A stretch of 64,000 bases of DNA. Origin: Micrococcales bacterium (GTDB lineage: Bacteria; Actinomycetota; Actinomycetes; S36-B12; UBA10799). Under the pieces are notes generated by a model. That model made no database searches, was not told the origin of the DNA, and saw nothing but the letters and a program-made list of their open reading frames with translations. The translations under genes were made by a program, and so were the position numbers. Below are positions 36,475 through 45,589 of the stretch, piece after piece. Location of the stretch: contig JADKAV010000028.1 of NCBI GenBank assembly GCA_016719135.1, positions 5,798 through 69,797 of the forward strand, read 5' to 3'. Within the stretch, counting starts at the first letter, position 1, and each line of letters opens with the position of its first letter.

Positions 36475-37631
36475 TGCCACGCGACGTCGTCATCCTGGGT
36501 AGCACCGGGTCAATCGGAACGCAGGCCCTGGACGTGATCCGGCGCAATCCTGGCCGATTCCGGGTGGTCGGGCTCGCGGCTGGCGGCTCGGATGTCGCCG
36601 CACTGGCTGCGCAGGTGGACGAGTTCTCCGTGGCGCACGTAGCGGTCGCGGACCCGACTGCGGCCGATGCCCTGACGGCCACCGGCGCCACTGTCCATAC
36701 GGGTCCGGACGCTGCCACCGAAGTGGCGGGCCTGGACGTCCACACGGTGCTCAACGGCATCACTGGCGCCGTTGGACTGCGACCCACCCTCGCCGCATTG
36801 GAAGCCGGGAGCGTTTTGGCACTTGCCAACAAGGAGTCGCTGATCATCGGCGGGCAGTTGGTGACCGCGGTGGCCCGACCCGGACAGATCGTGCCGGTGG
36901 ACAGCGAGCATTCGGCAATGGCCCAATGTCTGCGTTCGGGACGCGCCGAGGAGGTGCGCAAACTCATCCTCACCGCCAGTGGTGGACCGTTCCGTGGACG
37001 CGCGCGCGACCAGTTGCAGTCGGTGACGCTGGAGCAGGCGCTCGCGCATCCGACCTGGGACATGGGCCCGGTGGTCACCATCAACTCGGCCACGCTGATG
37101 AACAAGGGACTGGAGTTGATCGAGGCGCATCTGCTCTTCGGGGTACCGCTGGATGCCATCGAGGTGGTCGTGCATCCCCAGTCGATCGTGCATTCCATGG
37201 TCGAGTTCGTCGACGGCAGTACCATCGCGCAGGCCAGCCCGCCCGACATGCGGCTGCCGATCGCACTAGGCATGGCCTGGCCGGACAGGGTTCCAGATGC
37301 CGCGCCCGCCTGTGACTGGAGTAGCGCGGCGACCTGGGAGTTCTTCCCGCTGGACGATGAGGCCTTCCCGGCGGTCGGGCTCGCCTCCCGAGCGGCTGCG
37401 GCCGGCGGCATAGCCCCGGCGGTGCTCAACGCTGCCAACGAACAGGCGGTTGCGGCCTTCCGCGAGGCCCGGATCGGGTTCCTCGGGATCACCGAACTGG
37501 TCGATCGGGTGATGCAGGAAACCCTCCCCTCTGGCGCGAACAGGGGGAACCGGGTGACACTGGAAGACGTCCTGGATGCAGACGCCTGGGCACGTGGGCT
37601 GGTTCGAGGACTGATCGAGGAGGACGTATGA
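36474..37631 (+). CDS. dxr: 1-deoxy-D-xylulose 5-phosphate reductoisomerase
   Basis: Second enzyme of the MEP isoprenoid pathway, 385 residues. The NADPH site GSTGSIGTQALDV is at residues 9-21. Substrate and metal ligands lie in ANKESLIIGGQL, PVDSEHSAMAQCL, LTASGGPFRG and HPTWDMGPVVTINSATLMNKGLE. ATG 36474 overlaps the rlmN stop (GTGATG). The later MEP enzyme ispG is 1.7 kb downstream, separated by rip1. Confidence 0.96.
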   Translation: MPRDVVILGSTGSIGTQALDVIRRNPGRFRVVGLAAGGSDVAALAAQVDEFSVAHVAVADPTAADALTATGATVHTGPDAATEVAGLDVHTVLNGITGAVGLRPTLAALEAGSVLALANKESLIIGGQLVTAVARPGQIVPVDSEHSAMAQCLRSGRAEEVRKLILTASGGPFRGRARDQLQSVTLEQALAHPTWDMGPVVTINSATLMNKGLELIEAHLLFGVPLDAIEVVVHPQSIVHSMVEFVDGSTIAQASPPDMRLPIALGMAWPDRVPDAAPACDWSSAATWEFFPLDDEAFPAVGLASRAAAAGGIAPAVLNAANEQAVAAFREARIGFLGITELVDRVMQETLPSGANRGNRVTLEDVLDADAWARGLVRGLIEEDV

Positions 37632-38905
37632 CGCTGATCGGGATTCTCGCGCTGGTCGTGGCGCTGGTCATCTCGATCGCGCTGCACGAGGTCGGCCACA
37701 TGGTGCCGGCCAAGAAATTCGGGGTCAAGGTCACCCAGTACATGGTCGGCTTCGGCCCCACGATCTGGTCGACGAAGAAGGGTGACACCGAATACGGCGC
37801 CAAGGCAGTCCTGCTCGGCGGCTACATCCGGATGATCGGCATGTTCCCTCCCGGCCCCGACGGCAAGATCAAAGCAAGCAGCACCGGCCGGCTCGGGACT
37901 CTGATCGAACAGGCCCGCGAGGAGTCCGCGGCCGAGATCATGGAGCCGGGCGACGAGAAGCGGACGTTCTACAACCTCTCCGTGCCGAAGAAGCTCGTGG
38001 TGATGCTCGGCGGACCCACCATGAACCTGCTGATCGCCTTGGTCCTGTTCACCGTGGTGTTCGCCGGATTCGGCACACCGACGCCCAGCACAACGGTGTC
38101 CACGGTCACCGCGTGTGTTCCGACCGCCGCCGACCCCGAAGGAACCTGCGTGGCGGGGTCGGGGACACCCACCGGTGCCGCTGCGGCCGGGCTGCAAACC
38201 GGCGACCAGATCGTGGCCTGGGATGCGGTGCCCGTGTCCGACTGGCCCATCCTCAGCCAGGCCATCCGTGACTCCCAGCCCGGCAACCATGAGGTCACGG
38301 TCGTGCGCGACGGCCGTGAGATCACGTTGGAAGTTCCCCTCACCTCCATTGACGGTGCGATGCTCGGCGACGCCGCACAAACTCGCGGATTCTTGGGCGT
38401 TTCCCCGGTCGTGGAACTGGAACCGCTGTCGATCTCCGCGGTACCCGGGGAAATGTGGGACATTTCGGTGAGGTCCGGCCAGGCTTTGCTGTCATTCCCA
38501 GCCAAGATGGTCGGGTTGACCGAAGCCGCCTTCACCGATCAGGCGCGCGATCCCGAAGGCCCGGTCGGCGTGGTCGGGGTGTCCCGGATCAGCGGTGAGG
38601 TAGCCGCGGCCGACGCGCCACCCAGCTGGCGCATCGCGCAATTCCTGGCCATCGTCGCCTCGTTGAACCTGTTCCTGTTCCTGTTCAACCTGCTGCCCGT
38701 CCTGCCGCTCGACGGCGGGCATGTGGCCGGCGCGCTGTACGAAGGGGGTCGTCGGCAAGTGGCCCGTTTCCGGGGCCGGCCCGACCCCGGACCGGTCGAC
38801 GTGGCACGGATGTTACCCGTGGCATACACCGTGGCTTTGGTGCTCGTAGCGATGAGCGTGATCATTCTGTGGGCCGACATCGTCAAGCCGATCCGCCTGG
38901 GGTAG
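37628..38905 (+). CDS. rip1: Site-2 intramembrane metalloprotease Rip1/RseP
   Basis: M50 site-2 protease of 425 residues. The zinc site HEVGH is at residues 20-24 in the first helix and the third ligand in LLPVLPLDGGH near residue 360. A PDZ domain lies between (about 175-265), with the usual GLQTGDQIVAWDAVPV. In mycobacteria the orthologue cleaves anti-sigma factors and controls envelope lipid and stress responses. Four bases overlap dxr. Confidence 0.93.
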   Translation: MTLIGILALVVALVISIALHEVGHMVPAKKFGVKVTQYMVGFGPTIWSTKKGDTEYGAKAVLLGGYIRMIGMFPPGPDGKIKASSTGRLGTLIEQAREESAAEIMEPGDEKRTFYNLSVPKKLVVMLGGPTMNLLIALVLFTVVFAGFGTPTPSTTVSTVTACVPTAADPEGTCVAGSGTPTGAAAAGLQTGDQIVAWDAVPVSDWPILSQAIRDSQPGNHEVTVVRDGREITLEVPLTSIDGAMLGDAAQTRGFLGVSPVVELEPLSISAVPGEMWDISVRSGQALLSFPAKMVGLTEAAFTDQARDPEGPVGVVGVSRISGEVAAADAPPSWRIAQFLAIVASLNLFLFLFNLLPVLPLDGGHVAGALYEGGRRQVARFRGRPDPGPVDVARMLPVAYTVALVLVAMSVIILWADIVKPIRLG

Positions 38906-38960
38906 GTCGAGGGTTCGGGGAGTCTGGGTTCCGACGCTGCGCGTCCGCCACGAAGTCACG

Positions 38961-39278
38961 CCCGCGCAACCGTTGGAGTTGGGTACATCCGTTGGAGTCA
39001 GGTACATCGGTTGGAGTCCCGCGGTCCGTGCAACTCCAACGCCTGTACCTAAGTCCAACGCCTGTGCCTGACTCCAACGGGGATGGACTTGGAGACCGGA
39101 TCCCGGCCGTGCCTGCACCCCCGCGCAACCGTTGGAGTTGGGTACATCCGTTGGAGTCAGGTACATCGGTTGGAGTCCCGCGGTCCGTGCGACTCCAACG
39201 CGTGTACCTAAGTCCAACGCCCGTGCCTGACTCCAACGGGGATGGACTTGGAGACCGGATCCCGGCCGTGCCTGCAGC
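38961..39278. repeat. Two tandem copies of a nested palindrome (GTTGGAG family)
   Basis: Two 159-base units, 38961-39119 and 39120-39278, nearly identical. Each holds a palindrome of about 107 bases (38972-39078 and 39131-39237) built from three GTTGGAG boxes 19 bases apart, a CCGCGG-centred core, then three (C)TCCAAC boxes 19-20 bases apart. GTTGGAGTCAGG/CCTGACTCCAAC is a perfect 12-base arm pair. The remaining 50 or so bases of each unit are a shared linker. The 445-base gap between rip1 and ispG has no gene. Confidence 0.9.
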
Positions 39279-39350
39279 CCTCGAACGCTCGTTGGAGTTC
39301 TGCCAGCCGCAGTCGAATGCGTGATTGACGTCATGCGCGATACTTGAGAT

Positions 39351-40505
39351 ATGACCGTTTCGTTGGGAATGCCTGCTGGACCGCCGCCGACACTGGCACC
39401 GCGCAGGAAGACCCGCAAGATCACCCTTCGACACCCGAACCACCCGGTGGAGGTCGGTGGGGATGCGCCGGTGAGCGTGCAATCGATGACCACGACGCTG
39501 ACTTCTGACGTCAACGCGACGCTGCAGCAGATCGCCGAGCTCACGGCGTCGGGTTGCCAGGTGGTCCGGGTGGCGGTGCCCAGCCAGGACGACGCCGAGG
39601 CGCTGCCCATCATCGCCAAGAAGGCGGATATCCCGGTCATCGCCGACATCCACTTCCAGCCCAAGTACGTATTCGCCGCGATCGACGCCGGATGCGCAGG
39701 CGTGCGGGTCAACCCCGGCAACATCAAGGCCTTCGACGACCGGGTGGGTGAGATCGCACGCGCCGCCGGTGATGCCGGAGTGCCCATCCGCATCGGGGTC
39801 AACGCCGGATCGCTGGACAAACGTCTGCTCGAGAAGTACGGCAAGGCCACCCCGGAAGCGCTGGTGGAAAGTGCCCTGTGGGAGGCGTCGTTGTTCGAGG
39901 AACACGACTTCCGCGACATCAAGATTTCCGTGAAGCACCACGATCCGGTGGTCATGGTGCAGGCCTACCGGCAGCTGTCCGCGGCCTGCGATTACCCGTT
40001 GCACCTCGGTGTCACCGAAGCGGGCCCGGCCTTCCAGGGGACCATCAAATCCGCGGTCGCCTTCGGGGCGCTGCTGGGCGAGGGGATCGGCGACACGATT
40101 CGAGTCTCCCTGTCGGCGCCGCCGGTCGAAGAGGTGAAGGTCGGACTGCAGATCCTCGAATCGCTCAACCTGCGCGAGCGCGGGCTGGAGATCGTCTCCT
40201 GTCCGAGTTGTGGCCGGGCGCAAGTGGATGTGTACACGCTGGCCGAGCAGGTCACCGCAGGGCTGCAGGGACTGGAGGTTCCGCTGCGGGTCGCGGTCAT
40301 GGGATGTGTCGTCAACGGTCCGGGGGAGGCTCGCGAGGCTGATCTCGGCGTGGCCAGCGGCAACGGCAAGGGCCAGATCTTCGTCAAGGGAGAGGTCATC
40401 AAGACCGTGCCTGAGGCCGCGATCGTCGAGACGCTGATCGAAGAGGCCATGCGGCTCGCGGAGTCCATGGAAAGTGCAGGCGATCCCACCGTTTCGGTCG
40501 GGTGA
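39351..40505 (+). CDS. ispG: 4-hydroxy-3-methylbut-2-en-1-yl diphosphate synthase
   Basis: GcpE, the [4Fe-4S] enzyme of the MEP pathway, 384 residues. A TIM-barrel N-terminal domain (VSVQSMTTTLTSDVNATLQQ, IPVIADIHFQPKYV, GVRVNPGNI) is followed by the cluster domain with CPSCGR and MGCVVNGPGEA supplying three cysteines. ATG 39351 keeps the conserved SLGMPAGPPPTLAPRRKTR lead. The electron donor is probably ferredoxin or flavodoxin. Confidence 0.95.
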   Translation: MTVSLGMPAGPPPTLAPRRKTRKITLRHPNHPVEVGGDAPVSVQSMTTTLTSDVNATLQQIAELTASGCQVVRVAVPSQDDAEALPIIAKKADIPVIADIHFQPKYVFAAIDAGCAGVRVNPGNIKAFDDRVGEIARAAGDAGVPIRIGVNAGSLDKRLLEKYGKATPEALVESALWEASLFEEHDFRDIKISVKHHDPVVMVQAYRQLSAACDYPLHLGVTEAGPAFQGTIKSAVAFGALLGEGIGDTIRVSLSAPPVEEVKVGLQILESLNLRERGLEIVSCPSCGRAQVDVYTLAEQVTAGLQGLEVPLRVAVMGCVVNGPGEAREADLGVASGNGKGQIFVKGEVIKTVPEAAIVETLIEEAMRLAESMESAGDPTVSVG

Positions 40506-41335
40506 CCGCGTCGGTCCGGCTGCTGGCGGGCGGGGACGCACCCGCCCTGCGGCACCTGTTGCGTTCCGACCCCGTGTCGTACGCGATGGTGTCCGAGCGC
40601 ACGCAGATGACCGGTATCGGGTCCGCGCTGGGGGCCGAGGTGTGGGGATGGTTCCCCGAAGGACAGCTCAGCGCCGCGCTCTACCTCGGTTCGAACGTGG
40701 TCCCCATTGCCGCCGATCTCGAAGCCGCCCACGCCTTCGCCACGCGGGCACGCCTGTCGCCGCGGCGATGCTCGTCGATCGTCGGCCCGGCAGCGGCAGC
40801 GCTCGCCTTCTTCGAGCAGGTCGAGCAGTCGTGGGGTCCGGCCCGACTGGTCCGGCCACACCAGCCGATGCTGGTCATCGACACGGGACCGAAGGTGGCC
40901 TCGGATCCGCGCGTGCGCCCCGCGACCATGGATGACATCGACCTCCTGTTTCCGGCGTCGGTGGCGATGTTCACCGAGGAACTCGGAGTCAGCCCGTTGA
41001 CACCCGATGGCGGGGCTGCCTATCGACGCCGGGTCGCCCAACTCATCCGGCAGGGCCGGTCCCTGCTCGTGATCGACGACTCACAGGTGTTGTTCAAGGC
41101 CGAAGTAGGGGTGGTCGCCGATGGCGTCGCGCAGATCCAGGGTGTCTGGGTCGACCCGTCGCATCGAGGGCAGCACGTGTCGGAACCGGCGATGGCTGCG
41201 GTGGTGAATCTGGCCCAGCAGCACTTCGCACCGACGGTGAGCCTCTACGTCAACGACTTCAACCACGCAGCGCTGGCCTCTTATCGTCGGGTGGGTTTCA
41301 AGCAGGTCGGTGAGTTCGCGACGGTGTTGTTCTAG
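40502..41335 (+). CDS. GNAT acetyltransferase with DUF4081-like N-domain
   Basis: A 277-residue protein regularly found after ispG in actinobacteria (Rv2867c type). The N-terminal 130 residues resemble the DUF4081 lead; the C-terminal half is a GNAT fold with IQGVWVDPSHRGQHVSEPAM and YVNDFNHAALASYRRVGFK. The acetyl-CoA loop reads RGQHVS instead of the classic RGxGxA, so activity may be altered. The GTG start overlaps the ispG stop (GTGA). The substrate is unknown. Confidence 0.85.
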   Translation: MTASVRLLAGGDAPALRHLLRSDPVSYAMVSERTQMTGIGSALGAEVWGWFPEGQLSAALYLGSNVVPIAADLEAAHAFATRARLSPRRCSSIVGPAAAALAFFEQVEQSWGPARLVRPHQPMLVIDTGPKVASDPRVRPATMDDIDLLFPASVAMFTEELGVSPLTPDGGAAYRRRVAQLIRQGRSLLVIDDSQVLFKAEVGVVADGVAQIQGVWVDPSHRGQHVSEPAMAAVVNLAQQHFAPTVSLYVNDFNHAALASYRRVGFKQVGEFATVLF

Positions 41336-41444
41336 GTTTGCAGCTCGGCCCCGACGCCCGCCAATCCGCCCGTCCTGCCGATCCGCCGGCGGCCGGCGTG
41401 TGCGGATGCGAGCGTCGATGAACTCGTGGCCTACGCTTGCACCC

Positions 41445-43199
41445 GTGCTGAGAATGTCCACGCTGTTCCTGAGAACCCTGCGCGAAGACCCCGCCGACGC
41501 AGAAGTCCCGAGCCACCGATTGCTGGTGCGCGCAGGCTTGGTCCGCCGCGTTGCGCCCGGCATCTTCTCGTGGCTGCCGCTGGGTTACCTGGTGTATCGC
41601 AACGTCGAGCGCATCGTGCGCGAGGAGATGGACGCAGCCGGCTTCCAGGAGGTCCACTTCCCGGCGCTGCTGCCGCGCGAACCCTACGAGGTGACCGGGC
41701 GCTGGACGGAATACGGCGACACCCTCCTGCGCCTGCACGACCGCAAAGGTGGGGACTATCTGCTCGGTCCCACCCACGAGGAAATGTTCACATTGCTGGT
41801 CAAGGGGGAGTACTCCTCGTACAAGGATCTGCCCCTGGTGATCTACCAGATCCAGACGAAATACCGCGATGAGGCGCGTCCCCGAGCCGGCATCCTGCGC
41901 GGCCGGGAGTTCGTCATGAAGGATTCGTACTCCTTCGACATCGACGATGAGGGCCTGCAGCGGTCGTACGACAGGCACCGTGAGGCGTACATCAAGACAT
42001 TCGACCGACTCGGCCTCGAGTACGTGATCGTGTCCGCCATGTCCGGGGCGATGGGTGGCTCGGCCAGTGAGGAGTTCCTCGCGCCGTGCGAGTCCGGCGA
42101 GGACACGTTCGTGCGTTCCGAGGGCGGGTACGCGGCCAACGTGGAAGCCGTCGTGACTGTCGCGCCGGAGCCCATCGCGCTCGAGGGCCTGCCCGCTGCG
42201 CATGTGGAGGACACCCCCGACACCCCGACGATCGAGACACTCGTGGCTGTCGCCAACGCCGAGCACCCGCATCCTGATCGGCCGTGGACGGCAGCAGACA
42301 CGTTGAAGAACGTCGTTCTGCGTCTCGACTACCCCGATGGCACCTCCCGGCCGCTGATCATCGGCCTGCCGGGGGATCGTGAAGTCGACATGAAACGGCT
42401 GGAAGCCCAGGTGGCGCCGGCGGTTCCATCACCGTTCGAGGAGGACGATTTCACCAAGCACCCGGAACTGGTCAAGGGGTACATCGGGCCGCAGGTGCTG
42501 GGCAAGGAGTCGCCCTCGGGCATCGAGTATCTGGTCGACCCGAGGGTCGTGCCGGGCACCGCATGGATCACCGGCGCGAACGAACCCGGCCGTCACGTCT
42601 TTGATCTGGTGTGTGGGCGCGATTTCACTTTCGACGGCACGATCGAGGCCGCCGAGGTGCGCGATGGCGACCCGGCACCCGATGGTTCGGGACCCTTGCA
42701 CAGCGCGCGCGGCATCGAGATCGGGCACATCTTCCAGCTCGGGCGCAAGTACGCTGAGGCACTCGACCTGAAGGTTCTCGACGTCAACGGCAAGTCCCGG
42801 GTCGTCACGATGGGCTCATACGGCATCGGGGTGTCCCGGGCAGTGGCCGCAATCGCCGAACAGCACCACGACGACAAGGGTCTGATCTGGCCGCGCGAGG
42901 TCGCCCCTGCGGATGTGCACATCGTGGCCACCGGCAAGGACCCGGCCGTTTTCAGTACCGCGGAGGAACTGGCCCTGGCATTGGAGGACGCGGGTCTGCG
43001 GGTCCTGTACGACGATCGCAAGGCCTCACCGGGGGTGAAGTTCAACGACTCCGAACTGCTCGGTGTGCCGACGATCGTGGTCGTGGGCAAACGCCTGGTC
43101 GACGGCATGGTCGAGATCAAGGACCGGGCCAGTGGGCAGCGCGAGGAAGTGCCGGTTGCCGCTGCGGTGGCCGAAGTGCTGAAGGCCTGCGGACGGTAG
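41445..43199 (+). CDS. proS: Prolyl-tRNA synthetase
   Basis: Class II aminoacyl-tRNA synthetase, bacterial type with inserted editing domain, 584 residues. Motif 1 surrounds RRVAPGIFSWLPLGYLV, motif 2 is QTKYRDEARPRAGILRGREF, motif 3 GSYGIGVSRAVAAIAEQ. The YbaK-like editing insert spans about 225-400, and an anticodon-binding domain ends the protein. The start is taken as GTG 41445 (VLRMSTLFLRTL); ATG 41454 is nearly as good. The longer open frame before it has no support. Confidence 0.95.
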   Translation: MLRMSTLFLRTLREDPADAEVPSHRLLVRAGLVRRVAPGIFSWLPLGYLVYRNVERIVREEMDAAGFQEVHFPALLPREPYEVTGRWTEYGDTLLRLHDRKGGDYLLGPTHEEMFTLLVKGEYSSYKDLPLVIYQIQTKYRDEARPRAGILRGREFVMKDSYSFDIDDEGLQRSYDRHREAYIKTFDRLGLEYVIVSAMSGAMGGSASEEFLAPCESGEDTFVRSEGGYAANVEAVVTVAPEPIALEGLPAAHVEDTPDTPTIETLVAVANAEHPHPDRPWTAADTLKNVVLRLDYPDGTSRPLIIGLPGDREVDMKRLEAQVAPAVPSPFEEDDFTKHPELVKGYIGPQVLGKESPSGIEYLVDPRVVPGTAWITGANEPGRHVFDLVCGRDFTFDGTIEAAEVRDGDPAPDGSGPLHSARGIEIGHIFQLGRKYAEALDLKVLDVNGKSRVVTMGSYGIGVSRAVAAIAEQHHDDKGLIWPREVAPADVHIVATGKDPAVFSTAEELALALEDAGLRVLYDDRKASPGVKFNDSELLGVPTIVVVGKRLVDGMVEIKDRASGQREEVPVAAAVAEVLKACGR

Positions 43200-43350
43200 C
43201 GCGGTCAGCCGACGGGGACCGTGACTTGGCGGGCGTCTTCTGAGTGCTCACCCCGACCGCATGGGCGTGGTTGAAGCGGCACGACCGGGCGGCTCAAGGT
43301 GCCGCGTTGTTGGGGCCGGGGCGGCGGCATGTCCGGCCTCACAGCCGTGA

Positions 43351-43456
43351 GAGTTAGGTACGTGCGTTGGAGATCGGTACGGACGTTGGAGATCCCGCGG
43401 GGCGTGCAACTCCAACGGCTGTGCGTTTGTCCAACGGTTGTACGTAACTCCAACGC
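43351..43456. repeat. Diverged single copy of the GTTGGAG nested palindrome
   Basis: This copy shares the box layout of the 38961-39278 repeat. GTTGGAG is at 43366-43372 and 43385-43391, a CCCGCGG core at 43394-43400, then (C)TCCAAC at 43410-43416, 43430-43435 and 43448-43454. The first GTTGGAG box is degraded to GAGTTAGG. The linker sequence is unrelated to the other copies, so only the palindrome is conserved. It lies in the 349-base gap between convergent proS and the sugar dehydrogenase gene; the rest of the gap shows nothing. Confidence 0.8.
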
Positions 43457-43548
43457 CTAGAACCAGGCGCCCCCGCAAGCGCGTCAGGATCGCTCTACGC
43501 GCCGGGGCAACCAGGTCAGCCGCATTCCCGCCGGACCGAGACCCGGGA

Positions 43549-44631
43549 TCAACCACCGACCTGCACGGCCAGGATCTGGTCGTCGCCGGACTTCGGCTCA
43601 CCGCGGCCGTCGGTGTTGTTCGTCATCACCCACAGGCCCCCGTCGGGACCGGCGACCACATCGCGCAGACGGCCCAGCTCCCCGTCGAACCATGCCGTCG
43701 GCTCACCGGCGGTCGTGCCGTCGAGGGGTACCTGGTACAAAGCCTGCCCGGCCAGGGCAGCCACCCAAGCCGAACCGTCGACGATGGCCAGACCACTGGG
43801 CGACGCCGTGGAGGTGGGTGACCACGTGGCCTTGGGGTTCGTCATCCCCGGGACGTCGCAGTCACCCTCGCAGCGCGGCCAGCCGTAGTTCTTGCCTGGC
43901 TCGATCAGGTTCAGCGCATCGACGTCCTGCTGCCCGAATTCGGTGGCCCACAGGCGCCCGTCGCTGTCCCATGCCAGGCCCTGCACGTTGCGGTGGCCCC
44001 AGGACCAAACGGGGGAGTCGGGGTCCGGGTTGTCCGGGGCGGGCTTTCCGGAGGCCTTGATGCGCAGAATCTTCCCGGCCAAGGAAGTGCGGTCCTGCGC
44101 CAGTTCGGGTTGCCCGACCTCGCCGGTGGTCACATACAGGTAGCCGTCGGGTCCGAACGCGATGCGGCCGCCGTCGTGAATGGGTCCCTTCGGGATGCCG
44201 GTCAGAACCGGTTGTTCGTTGCTCAGGGTCGTGCCGTCGAAGTCGAAGACCACCACGCGGTTGTCGGTCGCTGAGGTGTAGTACGCGAAAACCTTGTCAT
44301 CGTCCGGCGCCCGCATCGCCAGGCCGAGCAGTCCACCTTCACCTTGGGCCAGAACCTCCGGGATACTGCCGGCCACTGACGTGTTTCCGCCGCTGAGCAG
44401 CAGGATGTTGGCGCTGTTGCGCTCGCTGATCAAGGCCTTGTCGTTAGACAAGGGGATCACGCTCCACGGGGCGGCGAGATTATCCGCCACGGTCCCGGTG
44501 ATCGTTGGTTCGATCGTCGAGTTGGGGGTCGCGGTCGGCGACTCCTGTGGACTCGTCTGGGAGGTGCTTTCGTCGCCGCCGCAGCCGGACAACACCGCAA
44601 GGCAGAATGCTGCCGCCAGGAACCGTCGCAT
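43549..44631 (-). CDS. PQQ-type glucose/sorbosone dehydrogenase-like lipoprotein
   Basis: A secreted lipoprotein of 360 residues. The start MRRFLAAAFCLAVLSGC gives a short signal peptide with lipobox LSGC (Cys17); an upstream start adds seven unhelpful residues. After a Ser/Thr/Pro linker comes a six-bladed propeller of the GSDH family (HDGGRIAFGPDGYLYVTTGE, GHRNVQGLAWDSDGRLWATEFG, GKNYGWPRCEG). Related soluble aldose dehydrogenases use PQQ; whether this one does is not shown, and no PQQ genes are in the window. It sits on the cell surface, leftward, next to ferritin-like genes. Confidence 0.85.
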   Translation of the reverse strand: MRRFLAAAFCLAVLSGCGGDESTSQTSPQESPTATPNSTIEPTITGTVADNLAAPWSVIPLSNDKALISERNSANILLLSGGNTSVAGSIPEVLAQGEGGLLGLAMRAPDDDKVFAYYTSATDNRVVVFDFDGTTLSNEQPVLTGIPKGPIHDGGRIAFGPDGYLYVTTGEVGQPELAQDRTSLAGKILRIKASGKPAPDNPDPDSPVWSWGHRNVQGLAWDSDGRLWATEFGQQDVDALNLIEPGKNYGWPRCEGDCDVPGMTNPKATWSPTSTASPSGLAIVDGSAWVAALAGQALYQVPLDGTTAGEPTAWFDGELGRLRDVVAGPDGGLWVMTNNTDGRGEPKSGDDQILAVQVGG

Positions 44632-44676
44632 ACCTACACCCTTGACACCCACGGGGCTTCTGTCAAAAGGAAGTGT

Positions 44677-45108
44677 CTATGACGGCGCCGACGGAGCAGC
44701 TAGATCCGTCGGCCAGGGGAACGCTTGCCCGGGTGCCCCCCACGACTGAGCCCGCAGTGCGCAGTCACGGACCTCACGCACTGCCCGACGACGCCGTTGC
44801 GGTTCCTCGAACTGTTCGGCGATCAGCTCGGTGTACAGCGGGATCAAGCGCAATTCGACCAGGGCCAGCAGCTCACGCGCCTGCCGGTCGCTGTTGACTG
44901 GTCCGGGCAGTGTGTAGGCGGCGGCCGGTGGGGCAGGCTGCTCATCGTCATCGAGCAGCCATTGCCGCAGGGTGTCGCGCACGGTCCGATGGACGGACAA
45001 GTGAAGCAGTGCCACGTCTTGGTCTGCGGTCAGTCGTCCACCGGCGCGACCGTAGGCGTAAATCGCCGCGTACTCGCCGGCCAGAGCGGCCTGTATCGCC
45101 GTGCTCAC
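44677..45108 (-). CDS. Ferritin-like protein, DUF4439 type
   Basis: A 143-residue helical protein of the ferritin-like DUF4439 family, commonly between proS and rimP in actinobacteria. The first helix IQAALAGEYAAIYAYGRAGG and the later VELRLIPLYTELIAEQFEEP have the spaced Glu/Tyr pattern of ferritin-like bundles. Iron binding has not been shown for the family. The ATG overlaps the stop of the preceding lipoprotein gene by four bases. Confidence 0.8.
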   Translation of the reverse strand: MSTAIQAALAGEYAAIYAYGRAGGRLTADQDVALLHLSVHRTVRDTLRQWLLDDDEQPAPPAAAYTLPGPVNSDRQARELLALVELRLIPLYTELIAEQFEEPQRRRRAVREVRDCALRAQSWGAPGQAFPWPTDLAAPSAPS

Positions 45109-45539
45109 AGCGCCTCCAGGTCGACCACGTGTTGCGCCTCCGATGCGGCGATCAGCGCGAGGATCTGTGCCTGGTCGGCGTCGGGCGATGTGGCGGCGGC
45201 GTCGCTGCGGATTCGGGAGGCCCGGCGCTCGGCGCGGATCAGGACTCGGCGACTGGAGTTGGCATCGACCGGCGCGGGTGGGGGCTGCTGCCAGCCGAGC
45301 GCGACCAAGTGTTCGACATGCTCGTCGCGCAGGCGCTGGTACACGACCGTGGCGCGGGGACCGGCCGATAGCAGCGCCGCGTCGTAGGCGGCGATCAGGG
45401 CCAGTTCGTCGGCCTGCTGGGAATCGGGGGTGGGCTGCGGTGCCGGTTGTCCTTGCTCATCGGTACCGCATGCAGGCAGCACCGTGGTGGTGAGTGCTGC
45501 CAAGGCCCCCAGTTGAAGCACCCGTCGCCGGTCGATCAT
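45105..45539 (-). CDS. Tat-type lipoprotein, probably ferritin-like
   Basis: A 144-residue lipoprotein. MIDRRRVLQLGALAALTTTVLPACG combines an Arg-rich n-region that could be Tat-dependent with a lipobox (LPAC). The mature part is helical (ELALIAAYDAALLSAG and QILALIAASEAQHVVDLEAL) and resembles the partner DUF4439 protein in helix pattern. The ATG at 45539 is chosen because it directly begins the signal peptide. The function is unknown. Confidence 0.75.
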   Translation of the reverse strand: MIDRRRVLQLGALAALTTTVLPACGTDEQGQPAPQPTPDSQQADELALIAAYDAALLSAGPRATVVYQRLRDEHVEHLVALGWQQPPPAPVDANSSRRVLIRAERRASRIRSDAAATSPDADQAQILALIAASEAQHVVDLEAL

Positions 45540-45589
45540 GAACCGCAGACTACGCGCGCGTAATCTGGGAGGTCGGCAGGGAGGCTGAC

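Noticed and set aside
38961..39278. Coding frames through the palindromic repeats
   Set aside because: Frames exist on both strands with repeated, symmetric peptide strings that mirror the DNA repeat; no start signal or family.
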